Origin: Phoronis australis
Taxonomy: Eukaryota; Phoronida; Phoronidae
Assembly (NCBI GenBank): GCA_002633005.1
Contig: NMRA01000251.1
Span: 446,636 to 510,635, forward strand
Reading direction: 5' to 3'
Length of the DNA stretch: 64,000 nt
Shown here: in pieces, positions 36,401-51,400 of the stretch
Layout of the letters: each line of letters begins with the position of its first letter
How positions within the stretch are numbered: the stretch's first letter is position 1
Notes under the pieces: generated by a model
Databases searched by the model: none
What the model was told of the DNA's origin: nothing
What the model saw: only the letters and a program-made list of their open reading frames with translations
Program-made: the position numbers and the translations under genes

Positions 36401-39400
36401 AAAAGCAAAACTTTTTGATAACGAGCATCACTGACGAATTTAAGTGCAAGTGGTAACTAGTAAACTGACAGTTTTACAGCATCTCAAATAGTAATTTAGA
36501 GCTGCATTTAATATTGCACGCTGAGACTGCATGCAAAACATTTGTCACTCGCTTCTATTTTCCTTAAAATATTTTCAAACTTACAAAATGAAACACTACA
36601 ATGCACACAGATACAAAAAACCTGATTGACTAAAATAAACCTAGATTCAAGCAATGACCAAGAACAGGTGGGGTCAGTGAACTGCCATGCACCACAGATA
36701 GTCTCACCTTGAAATAACGCCCGACTTTCTCATTCTGATACAGGGTAATTGCCTTTGTGTCCAGCCGCCAATAGTGACGTTTTCTCTACAAGCAAAGTTT
36801 CAAAATAGTAACAAAACTTGAAGCAAAAACTGCAAATTAATAGAAGGTTAGAAGATTTTTACCAGGATGTCCTGATGTTTTCTTCTCTGATATAAAAATA
36901 ATATGCCTATAAACCCCCCTTCAACCCCAAGTATGCACTAGACACCATTTAAAAACATGAAACTGGTTTTAACTTGTTCCTTGCTCAAATTGGAAAGACA
37001 TGACAGTTCATTTCTTGCTTGAGATCAGGTTAAACTTAAAGTCGCTTGTCATGATGGTTCATTTTATGTGCCGAGCATGGTCTCAAAAAATAAATGAAAT
37101 ATCAGTTCTTTAACAAACCAGAGGTAAAGTCTTATCTGAGCAAGGAACAAGTTGACAGCAGCTTTATAATAAATATAGTAAGTGGTCTAATTCAAAAGTT
37201 CCTACATTTGATGGATGTAGTTTCAAACTGTCATGTTTTTGCTGCCATCCCGAGGCATTACACAATTCACAGGTCACACTGAGCACATAATTGTAGATAA
37301 CAACTTTGTCACCACAGCCATCAAAAATCTATTTCTATTTACAGCAAGCAAATGCTGATATTATTATTGTGTAGTCAGCTCAGTAACATATACCATGATT
37401 TATGTCAATAGCAAGAGAGTGTAGTAATAAGTACAGAGTGGTCCTGGCTAGTGAAGTGTACCGTTGAGTTTTGATTCATGCCTAAAGTGGGGTGGGGCAT
37501 GTTGTTATGATTACTGTGTAGTCCCAGTTAGTGAAGTGTACCATTGAGGTTGATTCATGCCTAAAGTGGGAGGGGGTGTTGTTATTACTGTGTAGTCCTA
37601 GTTAGTGAAGTGTACCATTGAGTTTGATTCATGCCTTGAGTGGGGGGTGCTGTTGATTACCCTGTGGTCCTACTTGGTGAAGAGCACCATAGAGTTTGAT
37701 TCAACCCTAAAGTGGGGGAATATTATTGATTACAATGTGGTCCTAGTTAGTGAAGTGTACCATTGAGTTTGATTCATGCCTTGAGTGGGGGGTGTTGTTA
37801 TGATTACCATGTGGTCCTACTTGGTGAAGAGCACCATAGAGTTTGATTCAACCCTAAAGCGGGGGGAATGTTATTGATTACTGTGTGGTCCTAGTTAGTG
37901 AAGAGTACCATTGAGTTTGATTCATGCTTTGAGTGGGGGGTGTTGTTATGACTACCGTGTGGTCCTACTTGGTGAAGAGCACCATAGAGTTTGATTCAAC
38001 CCTAAAGTGGGGGAATGTTATTGATTACTGTGTGGTCCTAGTTAGTGAAGTGTAGCATAATGAGTTTGATTCAAGCCTAGAGTGGGGGAGAGATGTTGTG
38101 ATTACCGTGTGGTCCCGGTTGGTGAAGTGTACCATCCAGCCTTCACGAATGATCTTGGAGCCTGTTCTCTTGGTATGCTTCACTGATTGCACAATACGCA
38201 TGAGAGGAATCTGACTGCTTGAAGTGGGACTGAAACATGGAAAAGAAGTATTTTATATTTGTTGACACACAATAAATAGTATGCATACAAAACTTAATTC
38301 ACATATAATATTTCAATGATATCGGCCATGACAGATGGTATGAAGAATACCACATTTGACCGTAATGGTCAGATTGTTATAAACACCTCCTGGTTACAAG
38401 CATTAGCCTGCATTGACCCTTGAAAAAAAGAATAACAGAACCTCACCTTTACAATACATTTAAAGAACAAGTCAAACAATGGTTCAGATAAACAGAAATT
38501 GAATTCATGGATGAGCAGTGACCAAGTCTTGGGGAGACTTAAATGTCAAGATGACCGAGTCCATAAACTCAACTTCAATATGTCATGCTGCGATGTTATG
38601 ATATTTATATGCTCTTCAATGAGAAATGTCAACATCTTAGTGTTGTTTACAATGGAACACAGTTAGACAATTGACTATGTTACACAGTTATGTTGTCAAA
38701 ACTCCTGACCTAAATTGTTGGTTGATTTGTAGATTTTAAATATGACAAATTTATAATACTCAAGATCAATATAAATGTACACTGTGGGGTATTCCTCCGG
38801 AGAGTAAGGCTGTAACCCATTTACATGACGCAAACTGGAAAACAATAAACTCACCGTAGAAGACAACTGCAGGAAGATCTGGTCTCATTAAGGTTCGTTA
38901 GTGAGACTCTTCATGTATTTTTTGTTTAATGTATCATGTAGCCATAGATGGTTTGTGCATATTTTGAGCCAATATACACTGTGCACTACATTGTAACGTG
39001 ATGACCGAGATTAAAATAAAAATACAAAATAAGTAACTTGTGGTCTGTTCAGAATTTTTTAACAATGAAAGATGCGTGACACCTGAGCGGGGGTTTCTGC
39101 TGCGTTGGCTCCTCATTTTCATTCTCCACCGACTCCTCTTCTTCCTCCAGCTCTGAAATCTCAGTCGAGTCAGTGTCCAAGTTGCTGTCAATCTCAGAGT
39201 TGAAGTCGAGGAAAGGATCTATAAGAGAAGTTCGGAAGGCCACTGAAACGAAATAAGTGCAGCATACAACACCAAGCAACGGCATGCAAGCAGTTATGGA
39301 AGAGGCAGAGAGGGAGGGTCAAGGGTCAAGGAGCGGCAGGCGACTGTAATTAGCACTACTAGCAGTTAATGAGGCAATTAACTTCAGTTCAAAATAAAGT

Positions 39401-42400
39401 TTTAGATATATGGAAACTTCAAGTATAACGTGTGGCTATGAATGATTCGATAATAAAAAGGACCCTCCTTCTGACATCTGAATAGACTGAGAGTAGAAAG
39501 CAGCATGGGAGTGTTCAAGTGATCAAGAAGACGCAAGATTACCAAAATTCATTCATATGGGATAGCCCTTGCTTCACTAGCGACACCTGGTGAATTTTCA
39601 GTTCCATGATTAAATCAATATTTAAAAATACTTGTCTTAATAAATGATCATAAGCGACTTTACACACAAACTCAATTTATACAATCAAAGTTTTTGGTTC
39701 CTAAAAACAATAGGTCAGTTCGTAAATGCTCATTTGAGCACCCGCATACAAACAATTCACTTGCTATTAACTCTAGAAGACACATTGTTCGCATTCTCAC
39801 CGGATCTTTATGTAATTCAGGCATACAAAGGGCTAATAAAAAAATAATTGCAGGCAGCCTGATACACATTGTACCAGACCTGCACAGGCCACGCATGTAG
39901 GCCCATTGCACTGATCCCATGGAACCATTTTTATGCTTTATTAATATAATTATGGTTAAAACTGACCTGAGGAGCTAGAAACCTGACTCAATGGTTTAGC
40001 AGTGTGACCCAGTGGGACTCAAACCCACGACCTCGAGTAAAGAAAACTGGCACTTTTCACACTAGGCCGCACTTCTTCCTCACATGAACCAGCTACACAG
40101 ATCTAACTCCCTGGTCATTCAACCAAAATTGGCAGTTCACGTGAACACTCATTCAAAAACATTTGCTTTTAAACACCCAAGGTTGGCTTCCAGTTATTCA
40201 GGACACCAGGAAAATTCCAATTTTGTAACATCGTGATCGGATTCCTATGAAAGTTTCTATCCAAACATGTTAATCAGGGAATAAAATCCTGTATCCAGGT
40301 AAGAAGTGGATAAGCATCACAAAGCAGCTTGTGCGTCTCAGGAACATGCGAGTACTGTGAAATTTGTACCCATGAAATTGTATTAAACCCCAACCTTAAC
40401 CCAAAACTTAAAAGAACACTCTATCTATAAGCGCGAGTCATTTTATCAGCTTACAACAATGTTACTGTCAACACCGACCATTACCTGTTTCCCCTCCCTC
40501 TGTATCTGATCGTTGCTATTTTTAGTCATGTTGTCCAATGGTCATGTTCAGTACATCAATGCACTACGAAACGATGAGGTATAATACATTTTTTATCTTG
40601 TGCTACTTAATGTCAATGCCCTTCTGGGTTTTTTGGAAGGTGATGGTGTTATTCCACTTGTTTGCATGCAAAAAATACACTATCACACCTACAAGGAACT
40701 GGGCTGACACACATGACCAGATGACATCAGCATGGGTCACTGACTTACATTATGTTTAAGTATTTGTTGACAACAGTGCCACATGTGGTCATATTCGAAT
40801 AACAAAAACAAAAACAAACCCAAAGTAATAATAGAGCATACCCTTAACCCTGGCCCTAACCTTAGACCTAGACAAAACCCTAACCGTAACCACTACCCTA
40901 CAATACAGACAGTTCATGAATGTTGGAACTAATAACATTTCCCAATGTGCATGTTACTCTGTGTAAGATCCAAGCCAGCAGTGGTTAAAGAAGATTATCG
41001 TGGAAATACAACGTTCATTTAATGTGAGTGTGGATTATGCATTGGCATGCTAAGTCAGTGCAACTAATACTTTTATACCAAACCATGCAGCAGGCACACA
41101 ATCTCAAGTGGGTGAAAACCTTACAGAAGTTTGAATCTGTGGACAACAAAGAAACAAAGTTAACGTACAAGATACGAAAACCTAAATGTGTCAAAACTTA
41201 AATGTTAATCAGTTGTTGCTCAGAATGAATATTTAAATGACTTTGCACGATCAGTTTGTCATAGTTAGCCGAACAAGTGAAGCAAATCTATCACTTCTAC
41301 ATGACAAACAGTTTCAGGTGTGAACTGCCTTACCTCCAAATCGCGCCTCCCCTTGACAATCCTTAGCAACGAGGGGAACACACTTCTTGTGACAGTTGAA
41401 CTTACAATCTGTGAACATACAATACAATACAATACAATACAGTACAACGTAACACTCACTTCCATCACCACTTCCTACAATGGAGCAGCCATAACCCTAC
41501 TGTAGCATACAGTATACAGAAATGACTTAGCACATCAATAAAATTTTACATCATCCAAAATATGTTCCAAATCTAATATTAGCTAAATATCATACTACTT
41601 CATTAAAAAAAATTACAATCACAAAAATTGTTATTGTGGGCTTCCTTCATACGACGTGACAGTTATACACTCTTATGAAAGTTGAGTTTGAATGTAAAAT
41701 GAAGATGACAACCATAAAACGTACAACTGATATCATTTCCATTCACTAATTCACCAATCACCTTTTTGATTTCTTGAAAATGCACAATTCACACTCAAAA
41801 TACAGAGCTGGGTAGTAGAAGTGCCCCCTTCTGGCACAAACCTCATCCAAAATCAAGCAAAATGGTTTGAAGAGAAAGTTTAGTGCAAGTAAAAAAGTAC
41901 TTAAGTATGCATGCCAATGTCATCCGTTGCTCATGTCGTATGACCTGTTGTCATAATTATGTTGTCTGCTGCTATTCGTCATCTGTTGCTTTACAACACC
42001 TATTTCCTTGAATCACAACTACCCGATGAATGATTCAAAATCAAAACAGAAGCTGTTTGTACGTCTTCCGAGAGGTTACCCATCAATTTCAGCGATCGCT
42101 AAAAACATCCTAACACTGAGCTCTGCTGAAATCACCAAAATTTTTGGAGTTCATTTAATTTTCTTGTATTCCGTGAAAATAATCCGGAAATCAGTATACC
42201 AGTACAAAATGGCGCCCTGATGGTTAATTGGAAAAAGTATGCACATGTTGTGGTATTTTTATCAATGGAAAATATTGGACGATAATTAAGACATGATGCC
42301 GATACGTTTCTTTATTCTCCGAGGCCCAAAACTCATTAAGGCCCTTGAGTCGTGAACCATTTTGTTTTTTTGATTCTGAGCATTGGCACGACATGTAACT

Positions 42401-45400
42401 TTGAAATTTCTAATTGTCGTCTGCTCACCACACTCATAAAAATACCTAGAGACATTGCTGGTCACCATATGAATCAAGACACTTTGTTAGATGTAGGTTT
42501 TTAAATGTAATCGATTTTACTGAATACAAGTTTTTGAGTACTTTCAATACAACCTTTTAATTATACAAAATGTTGGTTAGACTGAATGCAAGATGGCTCA
42601 GGGGATGTTTATGCAATATGTCAAACTGTCGCAGGGTTGATTTAGATTTGTGAAGCCACAGAATTAAAAAATTAATTCTAGGTCCTTAGCGGTAAATGAT
42701 GGCAATCATATTGAAATGTCTGAGTGTATACACAAAATACATAACAACTGTATTTAATTAAACTTGGATTAATATCCAAATGAACTCAGATTGTTGTAAG
42801 CACTAATCGCTCTTTTGAATGGCCTTACTACCCACATTCCAGTCTGAAGAAAATGGTCACAACTCAAAAGCCTGAAACAAAAGGGCAAACGAGTCAGTAT
42901 CGTACCAAAAACTGTGACTGTACATTGAAAACCACATGTTTGCAGTAATTGATTTATGTCAAATATAGCATATAATCAGATAGTGGAAGAATTCAAGGCA
43001 TATGATAATCAAGATATTTCAGGCTTTTGATCACAACTTTAGGCTCCCCTTGAACGCAAACACTGCAATCCATTGCACAGTCCGTTGCACAATGCAGCAT
43101 TTAGAGAAACCATAAAGTGGTTGACTGGACGCTAATCAGTGACCAACTGACCTTTGCACTGAACCCCCTGCCTGAAGAGTCCGCGCAGTAGTTTCTTGCA
43201 GTGCTGACAAATGGTGGGCCGTGTATAGTTGTGCAAGATGAACGTGTGCGGCACCTTGATGCGACCCGCGTACTCCTTCTCCAGCCATATAGGTCGGCCG
43301 CTCCATGATTTTGACCGACTGTTACGTGACAGACTGCTAGTATCCGACGAGATGGAGAGAGAAGACAGAAGAGGCTAGAAAAGATGGAATGTTGATCGCT
43401 CGTTAAATCCTACATTTTGCGACATTTTCTGCTTGTGTGAAGCAGCTATAAGCCTTTGTTACTTCTAGACCACTAGATGCCGATATAAAATTGGTCTCAA
43501 TTAGGTCTTTACTCAGACGAGGTGTGAGTTTTGAGACTGCAAAAAGCTGAAAATTCATTATTCCTTGAGATTATGCTCACCACAAATTAAGACAAAACGT
43601 GATAAGCCAACATGTGGGGTCAGGTCTTAAGACCTACCAAACTATGAGTTCTTTCCAAACCATGAAATCACATCCAGTTTGACAAAGGAACAATGTAAGA
43701 CCAACTTCCTAGCGGTAAATGGTCTAAACCAAAATTTTGTTTCTTAATAAAAGACAGGTCAGTAGTCCACTCTAAAGTATTTTTGAACAATGTCTATCTG
43801 TGTGAAAGGATCAAGGAAGTTTCTTAAAAGATTGCTGATGTCTCTTAATTCTCCATGAAATAAGATTATTTACTGCTAAGCAGACTACCTGACTTCACTA
43901 GCATTTAGTCGACCTCTGACTTTGTGTGATCTAGTTTACCTGGTCAGGAACCTCCAAAGTTGAGCCAGTGGACCGTGGTAGAGTGAACGCCTGACCTCCG
44001 CTGTTGGGCGATGATGTAGAACCCCTTCTAGAACCCCGGTCACGTGAGCAGTTATTGGGAATCCTGTAGGCGCAACGTTTATGGAAGTTGAGTCCACATC
44101 CTGAAATAAGCAACAGGGACGTTGTTATGAATGTGATGTATGGTTGATACACAGATGTTGTACTTGATGAATTATTCAGAGTAAACATTGGTTTGTGCTC
44201 TTGTTCCCAGGTCCAATTTACATTTATTTCAAACACTTGTCAGACATAGTTCTTGTCATTAAGAACACTAACTGGCACAAGCGAAGCAGCGCAAACGCCA
44301 CAGAGTGGTGAGCATGGAAGGTTCTCAACCTAAAGGTCTAGACTTGCACTTCTAGCTACTGCGGTCATATAGTTTGTGTCTGACTGGGATTCATAAGTGA
44401 GAGTCACTCTTGACTGCCAAGTAACCTACAATACACCAGCATCCCTGACCAAGAGATTACTACAGAGCACTGTTTCATATACTCTACAGAACCTAGTGTT
44501 ATCAGACAGCCCAATATGAGTGGCAGTTATAACTGGTAAGTAACCTGCAATACACTAGCATCTCTGAACAAGAGGTTATCAAAGGGCGCTACCCTGTCCA
44601 TACACCCTACAGAAACCAGAGTTAATAGCCAGCCCAATGAACTTGATGGCAGGTGAAAATTTTTCTTTACTCTGTTGTGTTTGATAGAAACAAGGATGTG
44701 CATGGACACTATGACCAGACTATAACTAAACACAAGAATAATTCACCCACGCAATAACTGAAACAGCAACACCAGTCCCAACCCATAACTACATACATTA
44801 TCTACAAACTACAGATATTGGCTACATTAATTGTCTTCGACAATTCTGCCGTGCCAGTCAGCATAGGCATCTGATTGGTTCTCTACTTCCGGCTTTTAGA
44901 CCAATCAGATGTCTCAGCCAGTTGAACCGGCGGAACCGGCCAAGTCAATCAAGTGAAGTCATTGCTATGGTAACCTTCTTCAATTTAGCACACAATACAG
45001 TGGACAATAAGAAATTTTTATATCACCAATAGCATTATTTGTACCGCACACTTACACACTTAAATAAAATTTTTGAGCATTTGAACATGTAATAAGCCTT
45101 TAAAAATGGAAAATTTTCACAATTGCATGTTTTTGTACAAGATCACAGTATGATTATAATTTCTACAAATACCAAACCAGAGCCCTACATTAACAAGTTT
45201 CTTCCAATATTATCACCAATACATTGTGCATGAGCATGAAATATCAACTGCAGTCAGCTTTAATTGTTACGCTGAACCTTATTAACTATGCCAGGCAAGT
45301 AGTATGATGAGAAGACTGTCCATGACCTCATTAAAGAACCATTGTTTTTGCAAGACAGTTTAACACAAGACTTCACCTACTCCTGCCAATCATGTCAATA

Positions 45401-48400
45401 CCAAGAATAATAAAAACAACACACTGGCTTAACTGACAGCATTGAGACAATGAATCAATTAATAGGCTAACCTACATACTAAAAGGTTGAACCTGACCAG
45501 GATACAGATACAGCATCAATGTGCTTTGTCACCACCTCGTCAGTGACATCAAATCAATTTAAAACACAAGACCCGTTTTATCAAGATGGCTAATAACCAG
45601 TGAAGTCTTTTTGCAGTTGTCAGACCCAGTGTATTTTAATGATGAGTTAAAGACATAGTCATGGCGTGTAATTATGTTTTTAACCTGCCAACACACAGTG
45701 TCTTAAAGTAGAACTTGCAGGCTAATTGCGTATCTCTGTGATTGCTTGGCCAAATTAGTTAGAAAAACAACAAATAGCAATGATATTAATATGAAGTAGG
45801 TTGAAAATTACCAAATGTTTTTAAGAATGAGTTTTGTGGCGAAAATGATCCACCGCAAATCACTGAACCGTGTACATAACACTTCANCAGATACGTCATT
45901 GTTTTCACATGTACAAGTTGTCAATGAATATAGCTGCACTTTGTTTAGTGTAGATGATGTTCAAATTGCATTTCATTATCATTTAGTTCCTGCTATACAT
46001 TGGCACAGTTAGGAGAATCCAAATACATCTTTAACAGGGTTTTAAAGCAATTTATGTCAAAGCAGACCAGTCTCCACCATGTGAAGTGAAAAAAATTTCC
46101 TCATCTTTCCCAGTAAACTCTACAATTCTTCCTACAGTAAAAATAGCTTTGGAAGCAGGATCGTCCAGGGATTTACATTTCAGTTACATTGTTAATAAGA
46201 CTGGTAGACAAAAAGTAAACTTTAAGGTGTCTAAAATTGAGAAGATGTTAACATAATTTGGGCCTCTGCAAAATTGGAAATAATGGCAATAATTTTTGCG
46301 CCAAATACGTAATGAATGATCACATCTGAGTGACCACAAAATTAGCCAACGAGGACGGACGTATCCAGCTAAATAAATCGAGATATGAAACGTCCATGAT
46401 GTTTGTAAGGCTATCCAACTCATTAATGACCACTGTCTGACTATTGATATGACCTGATTCAGTTGTTGTATAAGCCAATAAAGTCAACACACATAGAGTG
46501 TTGCTGAGTTGTAGCCAGTGTGTGGACAAGCCATGATATCGTCATATTGATGAAGGATACAAAGCAAAGACAGCCAGGGTTAGAATGCGAAAAGAGATAC
46601 ATGACTCTGACCAGCAACTTGTGCATATCAACAAATAAAGATGAATTATATTCTGATTACCTGGCTAAAAAGGAAATTTAAGGTTATCTTCAATCTTATT
46701 CACAAAAAACGGCCATTTTTACAACATTTCACATGTATCTAGTAAAATACCTTATCTTCATTCTCAGTGAACTTCAAATACAAAATATATACTGCGTAGC
46801 GAGAAAAAAGATTTAACAGAACCACCTTGGAACCGCACAACCGCGTGGACATTTGTTTACTACTTATCCGAGGTCAAAGGTTTAAGGGCTTTCAATCAAA
46901 TCGAATCTCCCGCCAGGTACAAAACAGCCTTTCATTCACAAAATTGCCATAACATTGAGTAAACGAGGTGTACTTATGGTAGAATGGTGCCGGGGAAAAC
47001 AAAGACAAAACGTAGTTTTGATCCTAAATGAGTTGTGCGTCTACATGCATACGACCGTTGGCGTTGAGAACGCATGCTACTGTTGCCTAAGGCCTCCGTG
47101 GTCATGAAGACAGCAAGTTGTGAAAAGAGATAAATGCTCACCCTAACTCCTTCATTCAATTACTAAATTGACATTTCAATGTTTCGGTCTCGAGCTAAGG
47201 ACATGCTTTAACCACCGATTCGAATTTTGTTATCCATTTCTTACTTGGTTTCGTATCAAGTCTCCCAGCACGTGACGTGTANAACAAAAGGGCAAATGAC
47301 AGTCAGTATCGTACCAAAAACTGTGACTGTACATTGAATACCACATATTTGCAGTAATTGATTTATGTCAAATACAGCATATAATCACATACTGGAAGAA
47401 TTCAAGGCATATGATAATCAAGAGATTTCAAGCTTTTGATCACCACTTTAGGCTCCCCTTGAGCGCAAACACTGCTATCCGTAGCACAACGCAGCATTTA
47501 GAGAAACCATAAAGTGGTTGACTGGACGCTAATCAGTGACCAACTGACCTTTGCACTGAACCCCCTGCCTGAAGAGTCCGCGCAGTAGTTTCTTGCAGTG
47601 CTGACAAATGGTGGGCCGTGTATAGTTGTGCAAGATGAACGTGTGCGGCACCTTGATGCGACCCGCGTACTCCTTCTCCAGCCATATAGGACGGCCGCTC
47701 CATGATTTGGACCGACTGTTACGTGACAGACTGCTAGTATCCGACGAGATGGAGAGAGAAGACAGAAGAGGCTAGAAAATATTGAATGTTGATTGCTCGT
47801 TAAATCCTACATTTTGCGACATTTTCTGCTTGTGTGAAGCAACTATAAGCCTTTGTTGCTTCTAGACCACTAGATGCCGCTATAAAATTGGTCTCAATTT
47901 GGTCTTTACTCAGACGAGGTGTGAGTTTTGAGACTGCAAAAAGCTGAAAATTCATTATTCCTTGAGATTATGCTCACCAAAAGTTAAGACAAAACATGAC
48001 AAAACAACATGTGGGGCCAGGTCTCAAGATCTAGCAAACTGTGAGTTCTTTCCAAACCATGAAATCACATCCAGTTTGACAAAGGAACAATGTAAGACCA
48101 ACTTCCTGGCGGTAAGTGGTCTAAACTAAACCAAAATTTTGTTTCTTAATAAAAGACAGATCTGTAGCCCACTCTAAAGTATTTTTGAACAATGTCCATC
48201 TGGGTGAAATGATCAAGGAATTTCTTAAAAGATTGCTGATGTCTCTCAGTTCTTCATGAAATAAGATTATTTACTGCTAAGCAGACTACCTGACTTCACT
48301 AGCATTTAGTCGACCTCTCACTTGGTGCGATCTAGTTTACCTGGTCAGGAACCTCCAAAGTTGAGCCAGTGGACCGTGGTAGAGTGAACGCCTGACCTCC

Positions 48401-51400
48401 ACTGTTGGGCGATGATGTAGATCCCCTTCTAGAACCTCGGTCACGTGAGCAGTTATTAGGAATCCTGTAGGCGCAACGTTTATGGAAGTTGAGTCCACAT
48501 CCTGAAATAAGCAACAGGGAAGTTGTTATGAATGTGATGTATGGTTGATATACAGATGTTGTACTTGATGAATTATTCAGAGTAAACATTGGTTTCTGCT
48601 CTTGTTCCCAGGTCCAATTTATAATTATTTCAAACACTTGTCAGACATAGTTCCTGTCATTAAGTACACTAGATATACAAGTGTCCCTTTAACTGGCACA
48701 AGCAAAGCAGCGCAAACGCCACAGAATTGTGAGCATGGAAGGTTCTCAACCCAAAGGTCTAGACTTGCCCTTCTAGCTACTGCGGTCATATAGTTTGTGT
48801 CTTTGACTGGGCTGCATAAGTGAGAGTCACTCTTGACTGCCAAGTAACCTACAATACAAACGCATCCCTGACCAAGAGATTACTACAGAACACTGTTTCA
48901 TATACTCTACAGAACCTAGTGTTATCAGACAGCCCAATATGAGTGGCAGTTATAACTGGTAAGTAACCTGCAATACACTAGCATCTCTGAACAAGATGTT
49001 ATCAAAGGGCGATACCCTGTCCATACACCCTACAGAAACCAGAGTTAATAGCCAGCCCAATGAACTTGATGGCAAGTGAAAATTTTTCTTTACTCTGTTG
49101 TGTTTGATAGAAACAAGGATGTGCATGGACACTATGACTAGACTATAACACAAGAATAATTCACCCACGCAATAACTGAAACATCAACACCCTTCCCATC
49201 CCATAACTACATACATTATCTACAAACTACAGATATTGGCTACATTAATTGTCTTCGACGATTCTGCCGTGCCAGTCAGCATAGGCATCTGATTGGTTCT
49301 CTACTTCCGGCTTTTAGGCCAATCAGACGTCTCAGCCAGTTGAACCGGCGGAACCGGCCAAGTCAATCAAGTGAAGTCATTGCTATGGTAACCTTCTTCA
49401 ATTTTGCACACAATACAGTGGACAACTGAAATTTTATTTTCAGCAAATTTTCTTTTTAAGAAAAGCAGATCAATAAGAAATTTTTATATCACCAATAGCA
49501 TGATTTGTACCGCACACTTACACACTTAAATAAAATTTTTGAGCATTTGAACATGTAATAAGCCTTTAAAAATGGAAATTTTTCACGATTGCATGTTTTT
49601 GTACAAGATCACAGTATGATTATAATTTCTACAAATACCAAACCAGAGCCCTACATTAACAAGTTTCTTCCAATATTATCACCAATACATTGTGCATGAG
49701 CATGAAATATCAACTGCAGTCAACTTTAATTGTTACGCTGAACCTTATTATCTATGCCAGGCAAGTAGTATGATGAGAAGACTGTCCATGACCTCATTAA
49801 AGAACCATTGTTTTTGCAAGACAGTTTAACACAAGACTTCACCTACTCCTGCCAATCATGTCAATACCAAGAATAATAAAAACAGCACACTGGCTTAACT
49901 GACAGCGTTGAGACAATGAATCAATTAATAGGCTAACCTACATACTAAAAGGTTGAACCTGACAAGGAAACAGATACAGCCTCAATGTGCTTTGTCATCA
50001 CCTCGTCAGTGACATCGAATCAATTTAAAACACAATACCCGTTTTATCAAGATGGCTAATAACCAGTGAAGTCTTTTTGCAGTTGTCAGACCAAGTGTAT
50101 TTTAATGATGAGTTAAAGACATAGTCATGGCATGTAATTATGTTTTTAACCTGCCAACACACAGTGTCTTAAAGTAGAACTTGCAGGCTAATTGCGCATC
50201 TCGTTGATTGCTTAGCCAAATTAGTTAGAAAAACAACAAACAGCAATGATATTAATATGAAGTAGGTTGAAAATTGCCAAATGTTTTTAAGAATGAGTTT
50301 TGTGGCGAAAATGATCCATCGCAAAGCACTGAACCGTGTACATNTGTCAATGAATATAGCTGTACTTTGTTTAGTGTAGATGATGTTCAAATTGCATTGC
50401 ACTATCATTTAGTTCCTGCTATACATTGGCACAGTTAGGAGAATCCAAATACATCTTTAACAGGGTTTTAAAGCAATTCATGTCAAAGCAGACCAGTCTC
50501 CACCATGTGAAGTGAACAAATTTTTCGCATCTTTCCCAGTAAACTCTACAATTCTTCCTACAGTAAAAATATCTTTAGAAGCAGGATCGTCCAGGGATTT
50601 ACATTTCAGTTACATTGTTAATAAGACTGGTAGACAAAAAATAAACTTTAAGGTGTCTAAAATTGAGAAGGTGTTAACATAATTTGGGCCTCTGCAAAAT
50701 TGGAAATGATGGCAATAATTTTTGCGCGAAATAAGTAATGAATGATCACATCTGAGTGACCACAAAATTAGCCAACGAGGACCGACGTATCCAGCTAAAT
50801 AAATCGAGATATGAAACGTCCATGATGTCTGTAAGGCTATCCAACTCATTAATGACCACTGTCTGACTATTGATATGACCTGATTCAGTTGTTGTATAAG
50901 CCAATAAAGTCAACACACATAGAGTGTTGCTGAGTTGTAGCCAGTGTGTGGACAAGCCATGATATCGTCATATTGATGAAGGATACAAAGCAAAGACAGC
51001 CAGGGTTAGAATGCGAAAAGAGATACATGACTCTGACCAGCAACTTGTGCATATCAACAAATAAAGATGAATTATATTCTGATTACCTGGCTAAAAAGGA
51101 AATTTAAGGTTATCTTCAATCTTATTCACAAAAAACGGCCATTTTTACAACATTTCACATGTATCTAGTAAAATACCTTATCTTCATTCTCAGTGAACTT
51201 CAAATACAAAATATATACTGCGTAGCGAGAAAAAAGATTTAACAGAACCACCTTGGAACCGCACAACCGCGTGGACATTTGTTTACTACTTATCCGAGGT
51301 CAAAGGTTTAAGGGCTTTCAATCAAATCGAATCTCCCGCCAGGTACAAAACAGCCTTTCATTCACAAAATTGCCATAACATTGAGTAAACGAGGTGTACT

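Larger units (their letters stand above)
42876..47281. repeat. 4.4-kb tandem duplicated segment, unit 1
   Basis: It starts at AACAAAAGGGCAAACGAG and ends ...CACGTGACGTGTA. It aligns end to end with 47283-51707 with scattered substitutions and small indels, then with no differences from about 46405 to 47281. It contains two PRKD exons and a single N (45887). Confidence 0.95.

Noticed and set aside
43931-44236. 101-residue minus-strand frames starting MFEI (also 48332-48637)
   Set aside because: Only the part at 43940-44100 (48341-48501) is exon; the N-terminal residues are intron read-through before the acceptor.
44527-44733. 68-residue frame duplicated at 48950-49168
   Set aside because: It lies in an intron within the duplicated 4.4-kb segment; duplication alone explains its recurrence.
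44860-44915. Short inverted repeat around CATCTGATTGGTT and ACCAATCAGATG
   Set aside because: It is present in both duplicated units, short, and common for small element ends; no stronger claim is possible.
46974-47159. Frame repeated at 51400-51585 and similar to 60041-60253
   Set aside because: These lie inside repeat R3. The copy at 8570-9690 does not keep the frame, so it is not a conserved protein.
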